A DNA stretch of 64,000 bases from Neobacillus mesonae (GTDB lineage: Bacteria; Bacillota; Bacilli; Bacillales; Cytobacillaceae). Under the pieces are notes generated by a model that did no database searches, was not told where the DNA came from, and saw only the letters and a list, made by a program, of their open reading frames with translations. The stretch spans positions 1 to 64,000 of the forward strand of contig NZ_JAMBNQ010000006.1 in NCBI RefSeq assembly GCF_023715155.1. The letters run 5' to 3'. Shown here one piece after another: positions 16,355 to 25,001 of the stretch (position 1 is the stretch's first letter; every line of letters begins with the position of its first letter). The position numbers were made by a program, and so were the translations under genes.

Positions 16355-16965
16355 TCAGACCTTCTTTTTTACCGTCTATCTCCTTTTCCTAACCTCTTCG
16401 GGCAGAATCAACCCTTTTTTTTTACCGTCATCCTCTCCTTTCTACCTTCACGGGCAAAATCAGACCTTCTTTTTTACCGTCTATCTCCTCTTCCTATCCT
16501 CCCAGGCAATATCAACCCTTTTTTTTTACCGTCACCCTCTTCTTTCTACCTTCACGGGCAGAATCAACTCTTTTTTTTTACCGTCACCCTCTTCTTTCTA
16601 CCTTCACGGGCAGAATCAACCCTTTTTTTTTACCGTCACCCTCTTCTTTCTACCCCCCCGGGCAGAATCAACCCGTCTATTTTACCGTCATTCTCTCCTT
16701 TCTACCTTCACGGGCAAAATCAACCCGTCTTTTTTACCGTCACCCTCTTCTTTTTACCTTCACGGGCAAAATCAACCCTTTTTTTTACCGTCCCCCTCTT
16801 CTTTCTACCTTCACGGGCAGAATCAACCCTTTTTTTTTACCGTCGCCCTCTTCTTTCTACCTTCACGGGCAAAATCAACTCTTTTTTTTACCGTCACCCC
16901 CTTCTTTCTTTTTACCTTCACGGGCAGAATCAACCCTTTATTTTCACCATTACCTTCCCCTTTTT
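16355..16965. repeat. Minisatellite: about 12 tandem copies of a 51-52 bp unit
   Basis: Unit landmarks recur in order: ACCGTCACCCTCTTCTTTCT, then ACCTTCACGGGCAGAATCAA, then CCC followed by 7-9 T. ACCGTC starts lie near 16370, 16425, 16478, 16529, 16580, 16631, 16683, 16735, 16787, 16839 and 16889, with a weak last copy near 16950. Central copies are nearly identical and outer copies diverge. Each unit has GGG-loop-CCC followed by a T-run (ACGGG/CCCGT in the best copies). The array fills the space between sbcC and a membrane protein gene. There is no coding frame. Confidence 0.9.
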
Positions 16966-17060
16966 GAACCCCTCGGGCGCATCAGTCAAAACCCCTCAAT
17001 CCGTTAACTTCCAAGCAGTCCACCTATTTTAAGAACCCTCAACTACACCGGAAATCTCGC

Positions 17061-17095
17061 CCAAAAAAAAGCGGAGACCATAATAAAGTCCCCGC
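17061..17095 (-). terminator. sbcC terminator
   Basis: On the minus strand GCGGGGAC pairs with GTCTCCGC and is followed by eight T. It lies eight bases after the sbcC stop codon. Confidence 0.85.
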
Positions 17096-17102
17096 TCTCC
17101 TC

Positions 17103-20100
17103 TTAATTCGTAAACACAAATTCCGTACGGCTTCCGGTTTGTCCGGCAATAACTTCGAGCCTTGCATCAATTCGTTCCTTTAACTCTGGTACGTGGGAGA
17201 TGATGCCTACCAGCCGTCCGCTGTTTTGAATGTCCATCAACGCTTCAATCGCCTGATCCAGTGACTCGGGGTCCAGTGTTCCAAAGCCTTCATCAATGAA
17301 CATGGTTTCCAATGAAACACCGCCTGCATAGCTTTGCACCACATCCGCCAGACCGAGTGCTAAGGATAGAGATGCCTTAAAGCTTTCACCGCCGGATAAT
17401 GTCTTCACATGCCGCTCCTGTCCTGTATATTGGTCAAACACCAGAAGCTCCAAACCGCTTTGAGCATTCCCTTTAGCCCTGTCCGTTTTACGCAGCAGCT
17501 GGAAGCGTCCGGATGTCATTTTTCGAAGCCGTACATTCGCTTCTCGTAAAATATCATCCAAAAAGGCAGCAAGTACATAACGTTCAAATGTGATCCGGAG
17601 GCTATTCTGCCCTTTTGTAATATCATATAAATGACCGATTAATTTATAGCGTTCCTCCAGCTCTTTCATGGTTTCATTCAATTTGGTAATCCGCTGGTAA
17701 ATTTCTTCATTATCACGCTTTTTAACAAATAGATCAGTTTTTCGAGTATTTAATTGATCAATTTCAGTGCTGAGTTTCGTAAGTTCTGTATTTAAACTCT
17801 CCATATCGGGTGCTTTCACGTCTTTTAACATTTCAGTCAGTTCGGCATGGCGGTCGGAAACCGAGCGTAATTCTTCACGGTAGTTTCGGATTTCCAACTC
17901 AAGTTTCTTAAGATCCGCTTCAGCTAACTTCGAGTTGTGATAAATGGTATAGTTTTCAAAACCTTGTTCAGATAATTTTTGCTTAAACAGCTCCCGCTCA
18001 GCTTGCAATTCCCGCTGTTTAGCAGTGAAAAAGTTTTCCGCGTCAGTTAGTCTTGCCGATTCAGCCGCAAGTTTTTCTTTCACGGCTTGGACACGTTTCT
18101 CGGCATCCTCCAGTTGTCTTACCATCTGTGAATGGTGATCCTTTAATCCGGTAAGTGTTTGTTCATAAACGGATTCGGAACGCAGATTTTCTGGTATTAA
18201 GTCCATCATTCGGGTAAGGTGCGTTTTTTTCTCGGTATATTGAACGGTTAGATCTGTCACATTTCCTGCCAATTGCTGAATGAGCTTTTGCAAACTTAGT
18301 TTTTCAGTTTCGCCTTTTTCAATTTCATTTGAAAGCATGTCAAGCTTTTCTATTTGTTCTTTTAATTTCCTTTGAGCCTGAATGAGATCATTTTTAGCCG
18401 ATGAAACTTCCATTTTAACCACATTCATATCTGCTTCTGAAAAATCAGCACGATTTGTCCGAATTTCTGTCAATATTTCTTCTAATGATTCCCTTTGTGT
18501 TTTTTCAATAGATTGGCACTGATATAGATTTGCCTCATCCGCCGATTTTTCTTTTTCCCATTTTGCTCCCTGCGCCTTGGCCGCCTTCAAATCTTCTTCA
18601 TTTGGAATATGTTCACCCAGATGCCCGGCTGGTGATGGGTGGTGTTCCGAACCGCAGACTGGACAAGCCTCTCCATCATGCAGCTTTGCTGCTAAAAGTG
18701 CCGCCTGGCCATGAAGCCATTTTTGTTCTAGTTCTTCTACAAGAGCTTTTGCATCTGTTAGTCCTGCTAAAGTATTTTCGAAGCGCTGGGAGCTTTTTAC
18801 TAGATTTTGCTTTGCATTCTGATAGCGCGCCTGGACTTGTTCTAATTTTTCTAAACGATCTTGTTCTGCTTGAAGCTTTTCAATCTTTCTTTCATTCTCA
18901 ACAAAAATAAGCTGGCCTTTTTCAATCTTCGTCCTTTGCTCTTTAAGAAAAACAAGCTTTTGCTCCATTTTCTCAAGATTTTGTTCAGATAAAGAATGTC
19001 TATTTTTAGCTGTTTGCAAGGTAGTTTCTATCACAGCCGTTTCCTTCATCAGCGAGGCAAAGGAATAAACATCAGCCTTCATACTGTCTAAACGATTTAT
19101 TTCTTCAACGGTTTTTTGCCGTTCTCCTTCACGTTCCTGCTCTTTTTGCAGCAGCTTGTCATACTCCATGGCAAGTCCATTTAATTTTTCAATCCCGGCT
19201 TTGATTGTTTGAATATTTTGCCCCGCATTGTCTGTCTCCCGTTTCAACCGATGGCAGAGTTCTTCTTGTTTTGCTAAAAGTTCCGCTTTTTGCGCCCGCT
19301 GAATCTGCTGCTCTTTCTCAGCAAACAGTTCTTTTTGGGATTCCAACTGTGCCTTTTGTTCTTTTAATCCATCTCGTGTTTTTAACTGTTTAAGGATGGT
19401 TTCCGCTTCAAAAATCTGGTTTTTCAGCTTATCCTGAGATTTAATCTGTTCGTTCAATTGAAGATCTAATTTTCCCAGCAGTTCTGCAAGTCCCTTAATC
19501 TCCTCTAAAAGAAGAGGCATGATTATCGTGTCATTTTCGCTTCCGGCTTCAACATATTCACGTAGCTCATCGCATGACTCGGCCTTTATCCTGCGCAATG
19601 CTTCGCCTCTCGCCTGTATTTGGGCCTCTACAGATTTTTTAAGCTCTGTGGATTCTTCTTTCAATTTATCTTCTACCATTTTATAAAGCTGTGTATGGAA
19701 TAATCTTTGTAAAATTACCTCTTTGTCTTTACTGTCAGATGTTAATAATTTGCGGAATTCGCCTTGCGGAATCATTAAAATTTGGCGGAACTGATTAGCA
19801 TCAATTAACATAATTTCTTTTATCTTTTCCTCAACATCCGTGATTTTTGATGCTAATAGCTTTCTTTCTCCATCTGGACTCCAGCTGTAAATTTGCGCTT
19901 TTGCCCCAACGGTTGTATATCCATCACCTTTTTCTTTCCTTTTTTGCTGCTGGGGGGACCTAGTGATGGAGTAGACTTTATTTCTTAAGGAGAAATCAAG
20001 CGAAACCTCGGTTATTAAATCATCACTGGCAAATTGGCTGCGAAGTTCAGGGCCATTCCGATCTTCACCGCTCGCTTTTCCGTAAATCGCATAGCTAATC

Positions 20101-20240
20101 GCATCAAAAATGGTCGTCTTTCCGGAACCCGTTTTGCCCGAAATGACAAACATTGTCCGATTACCCAGCTTTGTGAAATCAATACATTCGGTTTCAGCGT
20201 ACGGGCCAAAGGCCTGCATGGTTAGTTTCAACGGTTTCAT
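17103..20240 (-). CDS. sbcC: Nuclease SbcCD, SMC-like ATPase subunit
   Basis: 1045-residue ATPase of the Rad50/SbcC family. With SbcD it opens DNA hairpins and processes protein-blocked or broken ends. Walker A GKTGSGKTT is at about residue 35. Long antiparallel coiled coils flank a zinc hook (ACPVCGSEHHP, near residue 525). The C-terminus has the signature TLSGGESF and Walker B MFIDEGFGTLD. The start overlaps the sbcD stop by four bases, indicating translational coupling. A terminator follows immediately, so sbcDC is a self-contained operon. Confidence 0.95.
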   Translation of the reverse strand: MKPLKLTMQAFGPYAETECIDFTKLGNRTMFVISGKTGSGKTTIFDAISYAIYGKASGEDRNGPELRSQFASDDLITEVSLDFSLRNKVYSITRSPQQQKRKEKGDGYTTVGAKAQIYSWSPDGERKLLASKITDVEEKIKEIMLIDANQFRQILMIPQGEFRKLLTSDSKDKEVILQRLFHTQLYKMVEDKLKEESTELKKSVEAQIQARGEALRRIKAESCDELREYVEAGSENDTIIMPLLLEEIKGLAELLGKLDLQLNEQIKSQDKLKNQIFEAETILKQLKTRDGLKEQKAQLESQKELFAEKEQQIQRAQKAELLAKQEELCHRLKRETDNAGQNIQTIKAGIEKLNGLAMEYDKLLQKEQEREGERQKTVEEINRLDSMKADVYSFASLMKETAVIETTLQTAKNRHSLSEQNLEKMEQKLVFLKEQRTKIEKGQLIFVENERKIEKLQAEQDRLEKLEQVQARYQNAKQNLVKSSQRFENTLAGLTDAKALVEELEQKWLHGQAALLAAKLHDGEACPVCGSEHHPSPAGHLGEHIPNEEDLKAAKAQGAKWEKEKSADEANLYQCQSIEKTQRESLEEILTEIRTNRADFSEADMNVVKMEVSSAKNDLIQAQRKLKEQIEKLDMLSNEIEKGETEKLSLQKLIQQLAGNVTDLTVQYTEKKTHLTRMMDLIPENLRSESVYEQTLTGLKDHHSQMVRQLEDAEKRVQAVKEKLAAESARLTDAENFFTAKQRELQAERELFKQKLSEQGFENYTIYHNSKLAEADLKKLELEIRNYREELRSVSDRHAELTEMLKDVKAPDMESLNTELTKLSTEIDQLNTRKTDLFVKKRDNEEIYQRITKLNETMKELEERYKLIGHLYDITKGQNSLRITFERYVLAAFLDDILREANVRLRKMTSGRFQLLRKTDRAKGNAQSGLELLVFDQYTGQERHVKTLSGGESFKASLSLALGLADVVQSYAGGVSLETMFIDEGFGTLDPESLDQAIEALMDIQNSGRLVGIISHVPELKERIDARLEVIAGQTGSRTEFVFTN

Positions 20241-21385
20241 TTGACTAAAGCCTCCCCTCTGAGGACCTTTTCAAAGATTTCAGTCATAACTGCTTTTTTG
20301 TCATCTGTAAATTCAGAGGTGGTCATTTCCGTATAAAATTGTTCGAACAACTCTATCTCTGATTTTTTCTCACTGCGGGCACCACTAATCGTTTGTTTCT
20401 TTTTCATATCCGTCAGATCTATTTTGCGCTCAAGATGAAGTACATTCGGGTATACTTGCCGTAATTTATTAATAGGATCGATTAAAGCTCCTTCATCCAG
20501 CAATGTAATTTTCAGATAATCATCCGTTTTTTCCTTTTCATAAAATTGCGGATCCAGCAGCTGTTCCATATACCCTTCTATCTCCCGCATGTCATGTGCC
20601 GGATGAAGAGAACGATAGCGGTGGGTAAAATTACCTTTTTCATCCATCTCAATGATAGAAATGGATTTCTTCTGCTTCGACTCTGAAAATGAATATTTTA
20701 ATAGTGAACCTGAATATTTCACTTTATCATGATGGATTGCATCAGGACTGTGAAGATGACCGAGCGCGGTATAAGAAAAAGGTTCAAACAATTCAACACC
20801 CACACAGCCTGACCCGCCGACAGATAATATACGTTCTGAATCAGAAGTCTGTCCCCCTAATACGAAGGCATGTCCAACAAGAACATTGGGTTCATTGGGG
20901 TGAATCGTTTCTTCTATTTTTCCAATCATCGCTTTCATCGCATCCTGATGGGAATGAATCGAGTCATCCTCTAAAAGCTGACGAACAACGCCAGGCTCTG
21001 CATATGGAAGCAGGTAAAAGTTTACGCCATTGATGCGGACAGGCTCGAAATGATTTGATAGTTTACCAGCTAAATAGAATTGACTGTGCTTATACCATGA
21101 ACTGCCAAATGATAGACGTTCAGCACTATCATGGTTTCCGGCAATTGCCACAATTGGTATTTTTAATTCAACATTGATTTTAAATAACATCTCATCAAGC
21201 AGTTCAACCGCATCCGTCGGCGGCACGGATCGGTCATAAAGGTCACCTGCAATGATTACAGCATCCGGCTCTTCCTCGCGAACGACTTCAACAAATTGAT
21301 TCAACACTTCCCGCTGATTTTCGGTCATGTAAACACCATGAACCAGCTTTCCTAAATGCCAATCGGCTGTATGGATAAATTTCAT
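20237..21385 (-). CDS. sbcD: Nuclease SbcCD, exonuclease subunit
   Basis: 382-residue Mre11-type calcineurin-like phosphoesterase. Metal-binding motifs are HTADWHLGK (residues 4-12), GDLYDRSVP, GNHDSAERL and the downstream LGHLHSPD. The C-terminal capping region follows. Two adjacent ATG codons are present; the second is chosen because spacing from AGGGTGAT is better and MKFIHTADWHLGK is the usual family start. It is the promoter-proximal gene of the sbcDC operon. Confidence 0.95.
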   Translation of the reverse strand: MKFIHTADWHLGKLVHGVYMTENQREVLNQFVEVVREEEPDAVIIAGDLYDRSVPPTDAVELLDEMLFKINVELKIPIVAIAGNHDSAERLSFGSSWYKHSQFYLAGKLSNHFEPVRINGVNFYLLPYAEPGVVRQLLEDDSIHSHQDAMKAMIGKIEETIHPNEPNVLVGHAFVLGGQTSDSERILSVGGSGCVGVELFEPFSYTALGHLHSPDAIHHDKVKYSGSLLKYSFSESKQKKSISIIEMDEKGNFTHRYRSLHPAHDMREIEGYMEQLLDPQFYEKEKTDDYLKITLLDEGALIDPINKLRQVYPNVLHLERKIDLTDMKKKQTISGARSEKKSEIELFEQFYTEMTTSEFTDDKKAVMTEIFEKVLRGEALVK

Positions 21386-21480
21386 CATATCACCCTGTTT
21401 TTTGATAAAATACGAATATATCTATTATAACAAATAATAATTTGTAAAAGCGTTGGTAATTGATGAGGATTTTTTTGAAC

Positions 21481-21514
21481 AACAAAAAACAGCCCGGCAA
21501 ATATACCGGACTGT
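21481..21514 (-). terminator. Cold-shock gene terminator
   Basis: ACAGTCCGG and CCGGGCTGT pair on the minus strand and are followed by TTTTTTG. Confidence 0.85.
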
Positions 21515-21532
21515 TGTTATCTGTATAGGAAA

Positions 21533-21733
21533 TTACTTCTTAGTTACGTTAGCTGCTTGTGGTCCACGAGCTCCTTCAACAACTTCGAAAGAAACTTCTT
21601 GACCTTCTTCTAAAGTTTTGAAACCTTCAGTTTGGATTGCTGAGTAATGAACGAATACGTCGTTACCGTCTTCTCCTTCGATGAATCCGAAACCTTTTTC
21701 TGAGTTAAACCATTTAACCTTACCGTTTTTCAT
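21533..21733 (-). CDS. Cold-shock protein, CspA/CspB family
   Basis: 66-residue single-domain OB-fold nucleic-acid chaperone. RNP1 KGFGFI (residues 13-18) and RNP2 VFVHY (about 26-30) are intact, and the first residues [13 protein letters not shown] are canonical. B. subtilis has three paralogues (CspB, C, D), and the sequence alone does not tell which this is. An AGGAGG ribosome site is nine bases before the ATG. The transcript has a leader of about 140 bases, typical of cold-shock mRNAs whose folding changes with temperature. Confidence 0.95.
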   Translation of the reverse strand: MKNGKVKWFNSEKGFGFIEGEDGNDVFVHYSAIQTEGFKTLEEGQEVSFEVVEGARGPQAANVTKK

Positions 21734-21877
21734 GAAAAAAAATCCTCCTATTGGCTATCTATAGCCATGTGTAAAATTCACCAAATTACAACGTACCTAG
21801 TTTTACTTTTCATTACTTTATCCAAACATGGGTTAGTACTTTGAACATAAATCTAATAACGTGTAACGGCTGATTAA

Positions 21878-21906
21878 AATTTAACATTTTTATGCCGTAA
21901 TGTCAA
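21878..21906 (-). promoter_or_regulatory. Promoter of the cold-shock gene with long leader
   Basis: TTGACA (21906-21901), a 17-bp spacer and TAAATT (21883-21878) on the minus strand. The start site would be near 21871, which leaves a leader of about 140 bases before the coding region. Confidence 0.65.
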
Positions 21907-22139
21907 GGTAGAGCAGGCGACACAAACTGACATCATTCTGCCAAAACAGCCGTATAAACCCAGGTCCATCAAGAGATGACCATTAAATCACGCTTGATAC
22001 GAAAGCGCTTTATTGTTTTTTGAATCTTAGGTACAAAAGACTGTTGTCGAAAACCATCGAAAAGTTTTTTGGCTTTTTTCTCTTTAAATGAAATTCGAAT
22101 TGAGGTTACCTCGGATTTGGCTAGCTTTTTCACCTTAAA

Positions 22140-22365
22140 AGGGATGCTGATTCCGCGACTTTTGGAAGTGATTCCGCGGTTTTCAGGCGTAATTCCGCGA
22201 GTTTTTTCCAATATTCCGCGGCTTTCCATGGCATTTCCGCCCAGATCCTCCGTTATTTCCGCGAATCCTCAAAAAGTAAACCGCTTTGTTAGCGAAAAAA
22301 GACTTTCTATTAGCGAACCATGGCCGTTTATTAGCCAATTTCACCATTTTATCAGCGTATTCCTA
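22140..22365. repeat. Composite array with about 21-bp periodicity
   Basis: Six copies of a unit headed by (G/A)ATTCCGCG lie between about 22148 and 22265, spaced 20-22 bp. They are followed by three to four copies of a second unit headed by TTAGCGAA (about 22288-22355), also spaced 21-23 bp. Because 21 is a multiple of three, the minus-strand frame reads as heptads (SRGILEK, TRGITPE, NRGITSK, SRGISIP). That frame has no good ribosome site and a basic low-complexity tail, so a non-coding repeat is preferred. The 21907-22139 stretch beside it holds no recognised gene. Confidence 0.65.
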
Positions 22366-22381
22366 ACCAGCTTCAAATACT

Positions 22382-22410
22382 AAAAAACCGAAGAAAATTA
22401 ATTCTTCGGC
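22382..22410 (-). terminator. Terminator of the SulP-ArsR operon
   Basis: CCGAAGAA and TTCTTCGG pair around six bases and are followed by TTTTTT on the minus strand. The stem overlaps the last codons of the ArsR gene. Confidence 0.8.
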
Positions 22411-22751
22411 GATACTGGAACATCTTCATCTTCTTTAAATTTATCTAGTATGGTAAGAGTATCAACAAGATGATTATTAAAAATTTGTTTTGCCACCGCT
22501 AAAAGTTCAATAATCATCGGATCTTTTAGGGTATAAATCACTTTGTTCCCATCTTTTGTACCGGAAACGATATTTTTTGCCCTCAGTACTTGCAGCTGCT
22601 GAGAAACTGCGGATCCTTCACTGCCAATCAGGGTCTGAATTTCATTTACACTTTGATCCCCTTCAGCAAGGACCTCTAAGATGCGGATTCTTAACGGATG
22701 TGCGAGTGCTTTGAAAAAATCCGCTTTAAATTGCTGCATTTCCAAGTTCAA
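22398..22751 (-). CDS. ArsR-family winged-helix regulator
   Basis: 117-residue ArsR/SmtB-type DNA-binding protein. The helix-turn-helix is visible as SVNEIQTLIGSEGSAVSQQLQVLRAKNIV (about residues 34-62), with the wing at GTKDGNKVIYTLKDP. It contains no cysteine, so it lacks the usual thiol metal site and probably senses something other than arsenite or soft metals. The TTG start overlaps the SulP stop codon (TTGA), with AAAGGAG eight bases upstream, so it is translationally coupled to the transporter and is likely its regulator. Confidence 0.85.
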   Translation of the reverse strand: MNLEMQQFKADFFKALAHPLRIRILEVLAEGDQSVNEIQTLIGSEGSAVSQQLQVLRAKNIVSGTKDGNKVIYTLKDPMIIELLAVAKQIFNNHLVDTLTILDKFKEDEDVPVSPKN

Positions 22752-24517
22752 TGTACCAACTCCTTTGCATCAGTTACAAGAGCCCTATGCTTTTTCTTGC
22801 TGCCTTCTTCTTCAATACCAGATAAAGCATGGCATTCCTTAAAAGCGAAATGCTTGCAGCCAAGGCATTTATTTTTGTTGATCTCCCCTAGTGCAAATTG
22901 TATAGCTTCACCTGTATGACCAAAGATATGTTCCTTACCAATAACATCATATAAACCCGTTTTCTTAAGAACTGTTTCCGGCTGAGGATTTAAACCCGAT
23001 AGTATTACTATACCATTTTTCGAAAAATGGTGAACAATCCTTGATAAATTTGCCTCCCCTGTTGTGTCTATAAATGGAACCCGGCCCATGCGAAGCAAAA
23101 GAATTTTAGGCTTATAGTGAATGGTATTCATAATGGTTTCCTCAAACGTTAGAGCGGCGCCAAAGAATAATGGGCCTTCCACATTAAAAATACTAATTTG
23201 CGGACAATCATGGGTATCTGAAACCATGCCTGTCTCTACTTTTTTCCCTTTTGCATTGTAATTTGGCAATGCTTTGGCCGTAATCATGATATCGCTCATT
23301 CGTTTGACAAACAGGACGGCTGACATAACCAGCCCAACCTCTACAGCAGTTGTCAAGTTTACAAAAATAGTCAATAAAAATGTGACAACTAATACAAGGG
23401 TATCCGTTGATTTTGTCTTTAAAATATGGGTAAAAACCTTTTGCTCACTCATATTCCAGGCAACCACCATCAATATGGGTGCCATACTAGCGAGAGGAAT
23501 ATAGGATGCATATTGGGCAAAAAATACCAATACAAGCAATACCACTACACCATGGATCATACCTGACAATGGTGAAACAGCGCCATTTTTGATATTCGTG
23601 GCAGTCCGAGCAAGTGCACCTGTTGCAGGGATGCCGCCAAATAATGGAGTAACCATGTTGGCTATTCCCTGGCCAAACAGTTCCTTATTACTATTGTGGC
23701 GGCTGTTCGTCATCCCATCAGCTACAACTGCAGAAAGCAAAGACTCTATCCCGCCAAGCATGGCAATAATAAAGGCTGGTTTAATCAACTCTACTATTAC
23801 TCCCATACTAATATCAGGAATATGCAGTTTCGGCAAAGTGCTTGGAATCTCACCATAAGCCGTCCCAATCGTTGCAGTTTGATGTGGAAAAAGCAATGTT
23901 GCCGCAAGACTTGAAACGATGAGTCCAATTAAGGGGCCAGGAACTTTTGGTGTAATTTTAGGAGTGATTAAGATGGTCCCTAAACAAATCAAAGCAGTTA
24001 AAACGCTATAAATATTAGTTGTATTTAAATGCAGGATGATTTCTTGGATGTTCTTAACAAATTCCTCGTGTCTTTTTATTCCCTCTAAACCTAGAAAACT
24101 CGCAATCTGTCCAGCGAAAATAGTTAAAGCAATCCCCGCAGTAAACCCGATTGTAACAGGTCTAGGAATATACTTTATTAGTGATCCAAGTTTTAAGAAC
24201 CCCATTAAAACTAAAATAACACCCGCCATAAAACCGGCAATCAGCAGCTTTTCATACCCGTACGTCATCACAATCCCGAACAAAATGGGAATAAAGGCAC
24301 CAGTGGGACCGCCAATCTGGTACTTTGACCCGCCTAATAAGGAGATAAGAATCCCGGCAACAATGGTCGTATAGATTCCATACTCTGGCTTCACTCCGGA
24401 AGCAATTGCAAATGCCATACCCAGGGGAATTGCAATCACTCCAACAATTAGCCCCGAAACTAGATCTTTTGGTACGCTGCTTAAAGAATAACGATGGAAC
24501 CTTTGATCAGTAAACAT
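22748..24517 (-). CDS. SulP-family anion transporter with STAS domain
   Basis: 589-residue inorganic anion transporter of the SulP (SLC26) family. About 14 membrane segments span residues 15-400, with GGPTGAF and the signature GIPATGALARTATNI. A cytosolic STAS domain follows (VEGPLFFGAAL through SGLNPQPETVLKKTGL). The C-terminal tail has three clustered cysteines (CLGCKHFAFKECHAL), which is unusual for bacterial SulP proteins. The ATG at 24517 has GAAGGGTG at good spacing. Bacterial members carry bicarbonate, sulfate or other anions. The coupled ArsR gene gives no substrate clue. Confidence 0.88.
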   Translation of the reverse strand: MFTDQRFHRYSLSSVPKDLVSGLIVGVIAIPLGMAFAIASGVKPEYGIYTTIVAGILISLLGGSKYQIGGPTGAFIPILFGIVMTYGYEKLLIAGFMAGVILVLMGFLKLGSLIKYIPRPVTIGFTAGIALTIFAGQIASFLGLEGIKRHEEFVKNIQEIILHLNTTNIYSVLTALICLGTILITPKITPKVPGPLIGLIVSSLAATLLFPHQTATIGTAYGEIPSTLPKLHIPDISMGVIVELIKPAFIIAMLGGIESLLSAVVADGMTNSRHNSNKELFGQGIANMVTPLFGGIPATGALARTATNIKNGAVSPLSGMIHGVVVLLVLVFFAQYASYIPLASMAPILMVVAWNMSEQKVFTHILKTKSTDTLVLVVTFLLTIFVNLTTAVEVGLVMSAVLFVKRMSDIMITAKALPNYNAKGKKVETGMVSDTHDCPQISIFNVEGPLFFGAALTFEETIMNTIHYKPKILLLRMGRVPFIDTTGEANLSRIVHHFSKNGIVILSGLNPQPETVLKKTGLYDVIGKEHIFGHTGEAIQFALGEINKNKCLGCKHFAFKECHALSGIEEEGSKKKHRALVTDAKELVH

Positions 24518-24614
24518 AATCACCCTTCTCATCTTCTTATTTTTGTATATCTGATTATTTGAATATATAATAATAGATTAGTAAATACAAGGGATATTGT
24601 CAAAAATTATTCAC

Positions 24615-24644
24615 TTTACTTTTCTATTTTAATGATGTTATAAT
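24615..24644 (+). promoter_or_regulatory. Strong promoter with extended -10
   Basis: TATAAT (24639-24644) is preceded by TG one base upstream (extended -10). TTTACT (24615-24620) is an acceptable -35 at 18 bp. Transcription would start near 24651. Confidence 0.7.
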
Positions 24645-24650
24645 AGCAAA

Positions 24651-24768
24651 GCGATGAGCTGAGTTGTGTAAGTCGAAAAACATTCCTTATGGAACACACT
24701 ATGTGGAGTGTGGTTTTTCGCCACAATACGCAAAAGACGTCTGTACAAACAGGCGTCTTTTTTTTTAT
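24651..24768 (+). ncRNA. Candidate structured small RNA or orphan attenuator
   Basis: Between an extended -10 promoter and a strong terminator lies about 80 bases that fold into a multibranched structure. The closing stem is TTGTG/CACAA (with GCG/CGC outside it). Next comes an 8-bp helix CGAAAAAC/GTTTTTCG. It encloses two small hairpins, TTCC-TTAT-GGAA and ACACT-ATGTGG-AGTGT. No open frame of useful length fits and no known riboswitch or small RNA family was recognised. It may be a free-standing small RNA, or the leader of the AIM24-family gene downstream. Confidence 0.55.
24732..24768 (+). terminator. Terminator of the candidate small RNA
   Basis: AAAAGACGTCTGT pairs with ACAGGCGTCTTTT around a four-base loop and is followed by T9. 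It is a very strong intrinsic terminator. Confidence 0.9.
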
Positions 24769-24780
24769 TCATTATGAGGA

Positions 24781-24925
24781 TTGTCCAGCTCCAAGCCAGT
24801 TTTCATCAGTACTTGCGAAAAGCGACAGCTATACGCAGCTGGAAGTCGAGGCTGCCCTATTTTAGAGGATCTTCACCTTCGGAACAGGCTGCACTTATTT
24901 CGAAGGCGCTTGCGCTTTTCTGATT
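24781..24925 (+). repeat. Decayed Bacillus-type dispersed repeat (GTCCAGCTCC...GCGCTTGCGCTTTT)
   Basis: The ends match a repeat often met in Bacillus intergenic regions, from GTCCAGCTCCA to AAGGCGCTTGCGCTTTT. The middle (AGCGACAGC, TTCGGAACAGGCTG) has drifted. It separates the small-RNA terminator from the AIM24-family gene. Confidence 0.55.
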
Positions 24926-25001
24926 TTAATGGAACTTTTTTCCTACCTATTTTAAAATAAAGTTTGTAAGCTTATTTTAATTATGAGTGGAGGAAATGGT
25001 G

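Noticed and set aside
16355-16965. CRISPR array
   Set aside because: The whole 51-52 bp unit repeats, with no unique spacers between short repeats, and no cas genes are nearby.
21969-22229. Minus-strand 86-codon frame (SRGILEKTRGI...) and the overlapping plus-strand 104-codon frame at 22069-22383
   Set aside because: Both are produced by the 21-bp repeat array. Neither has a ribosome site, and the composition is low-complexity and basic.
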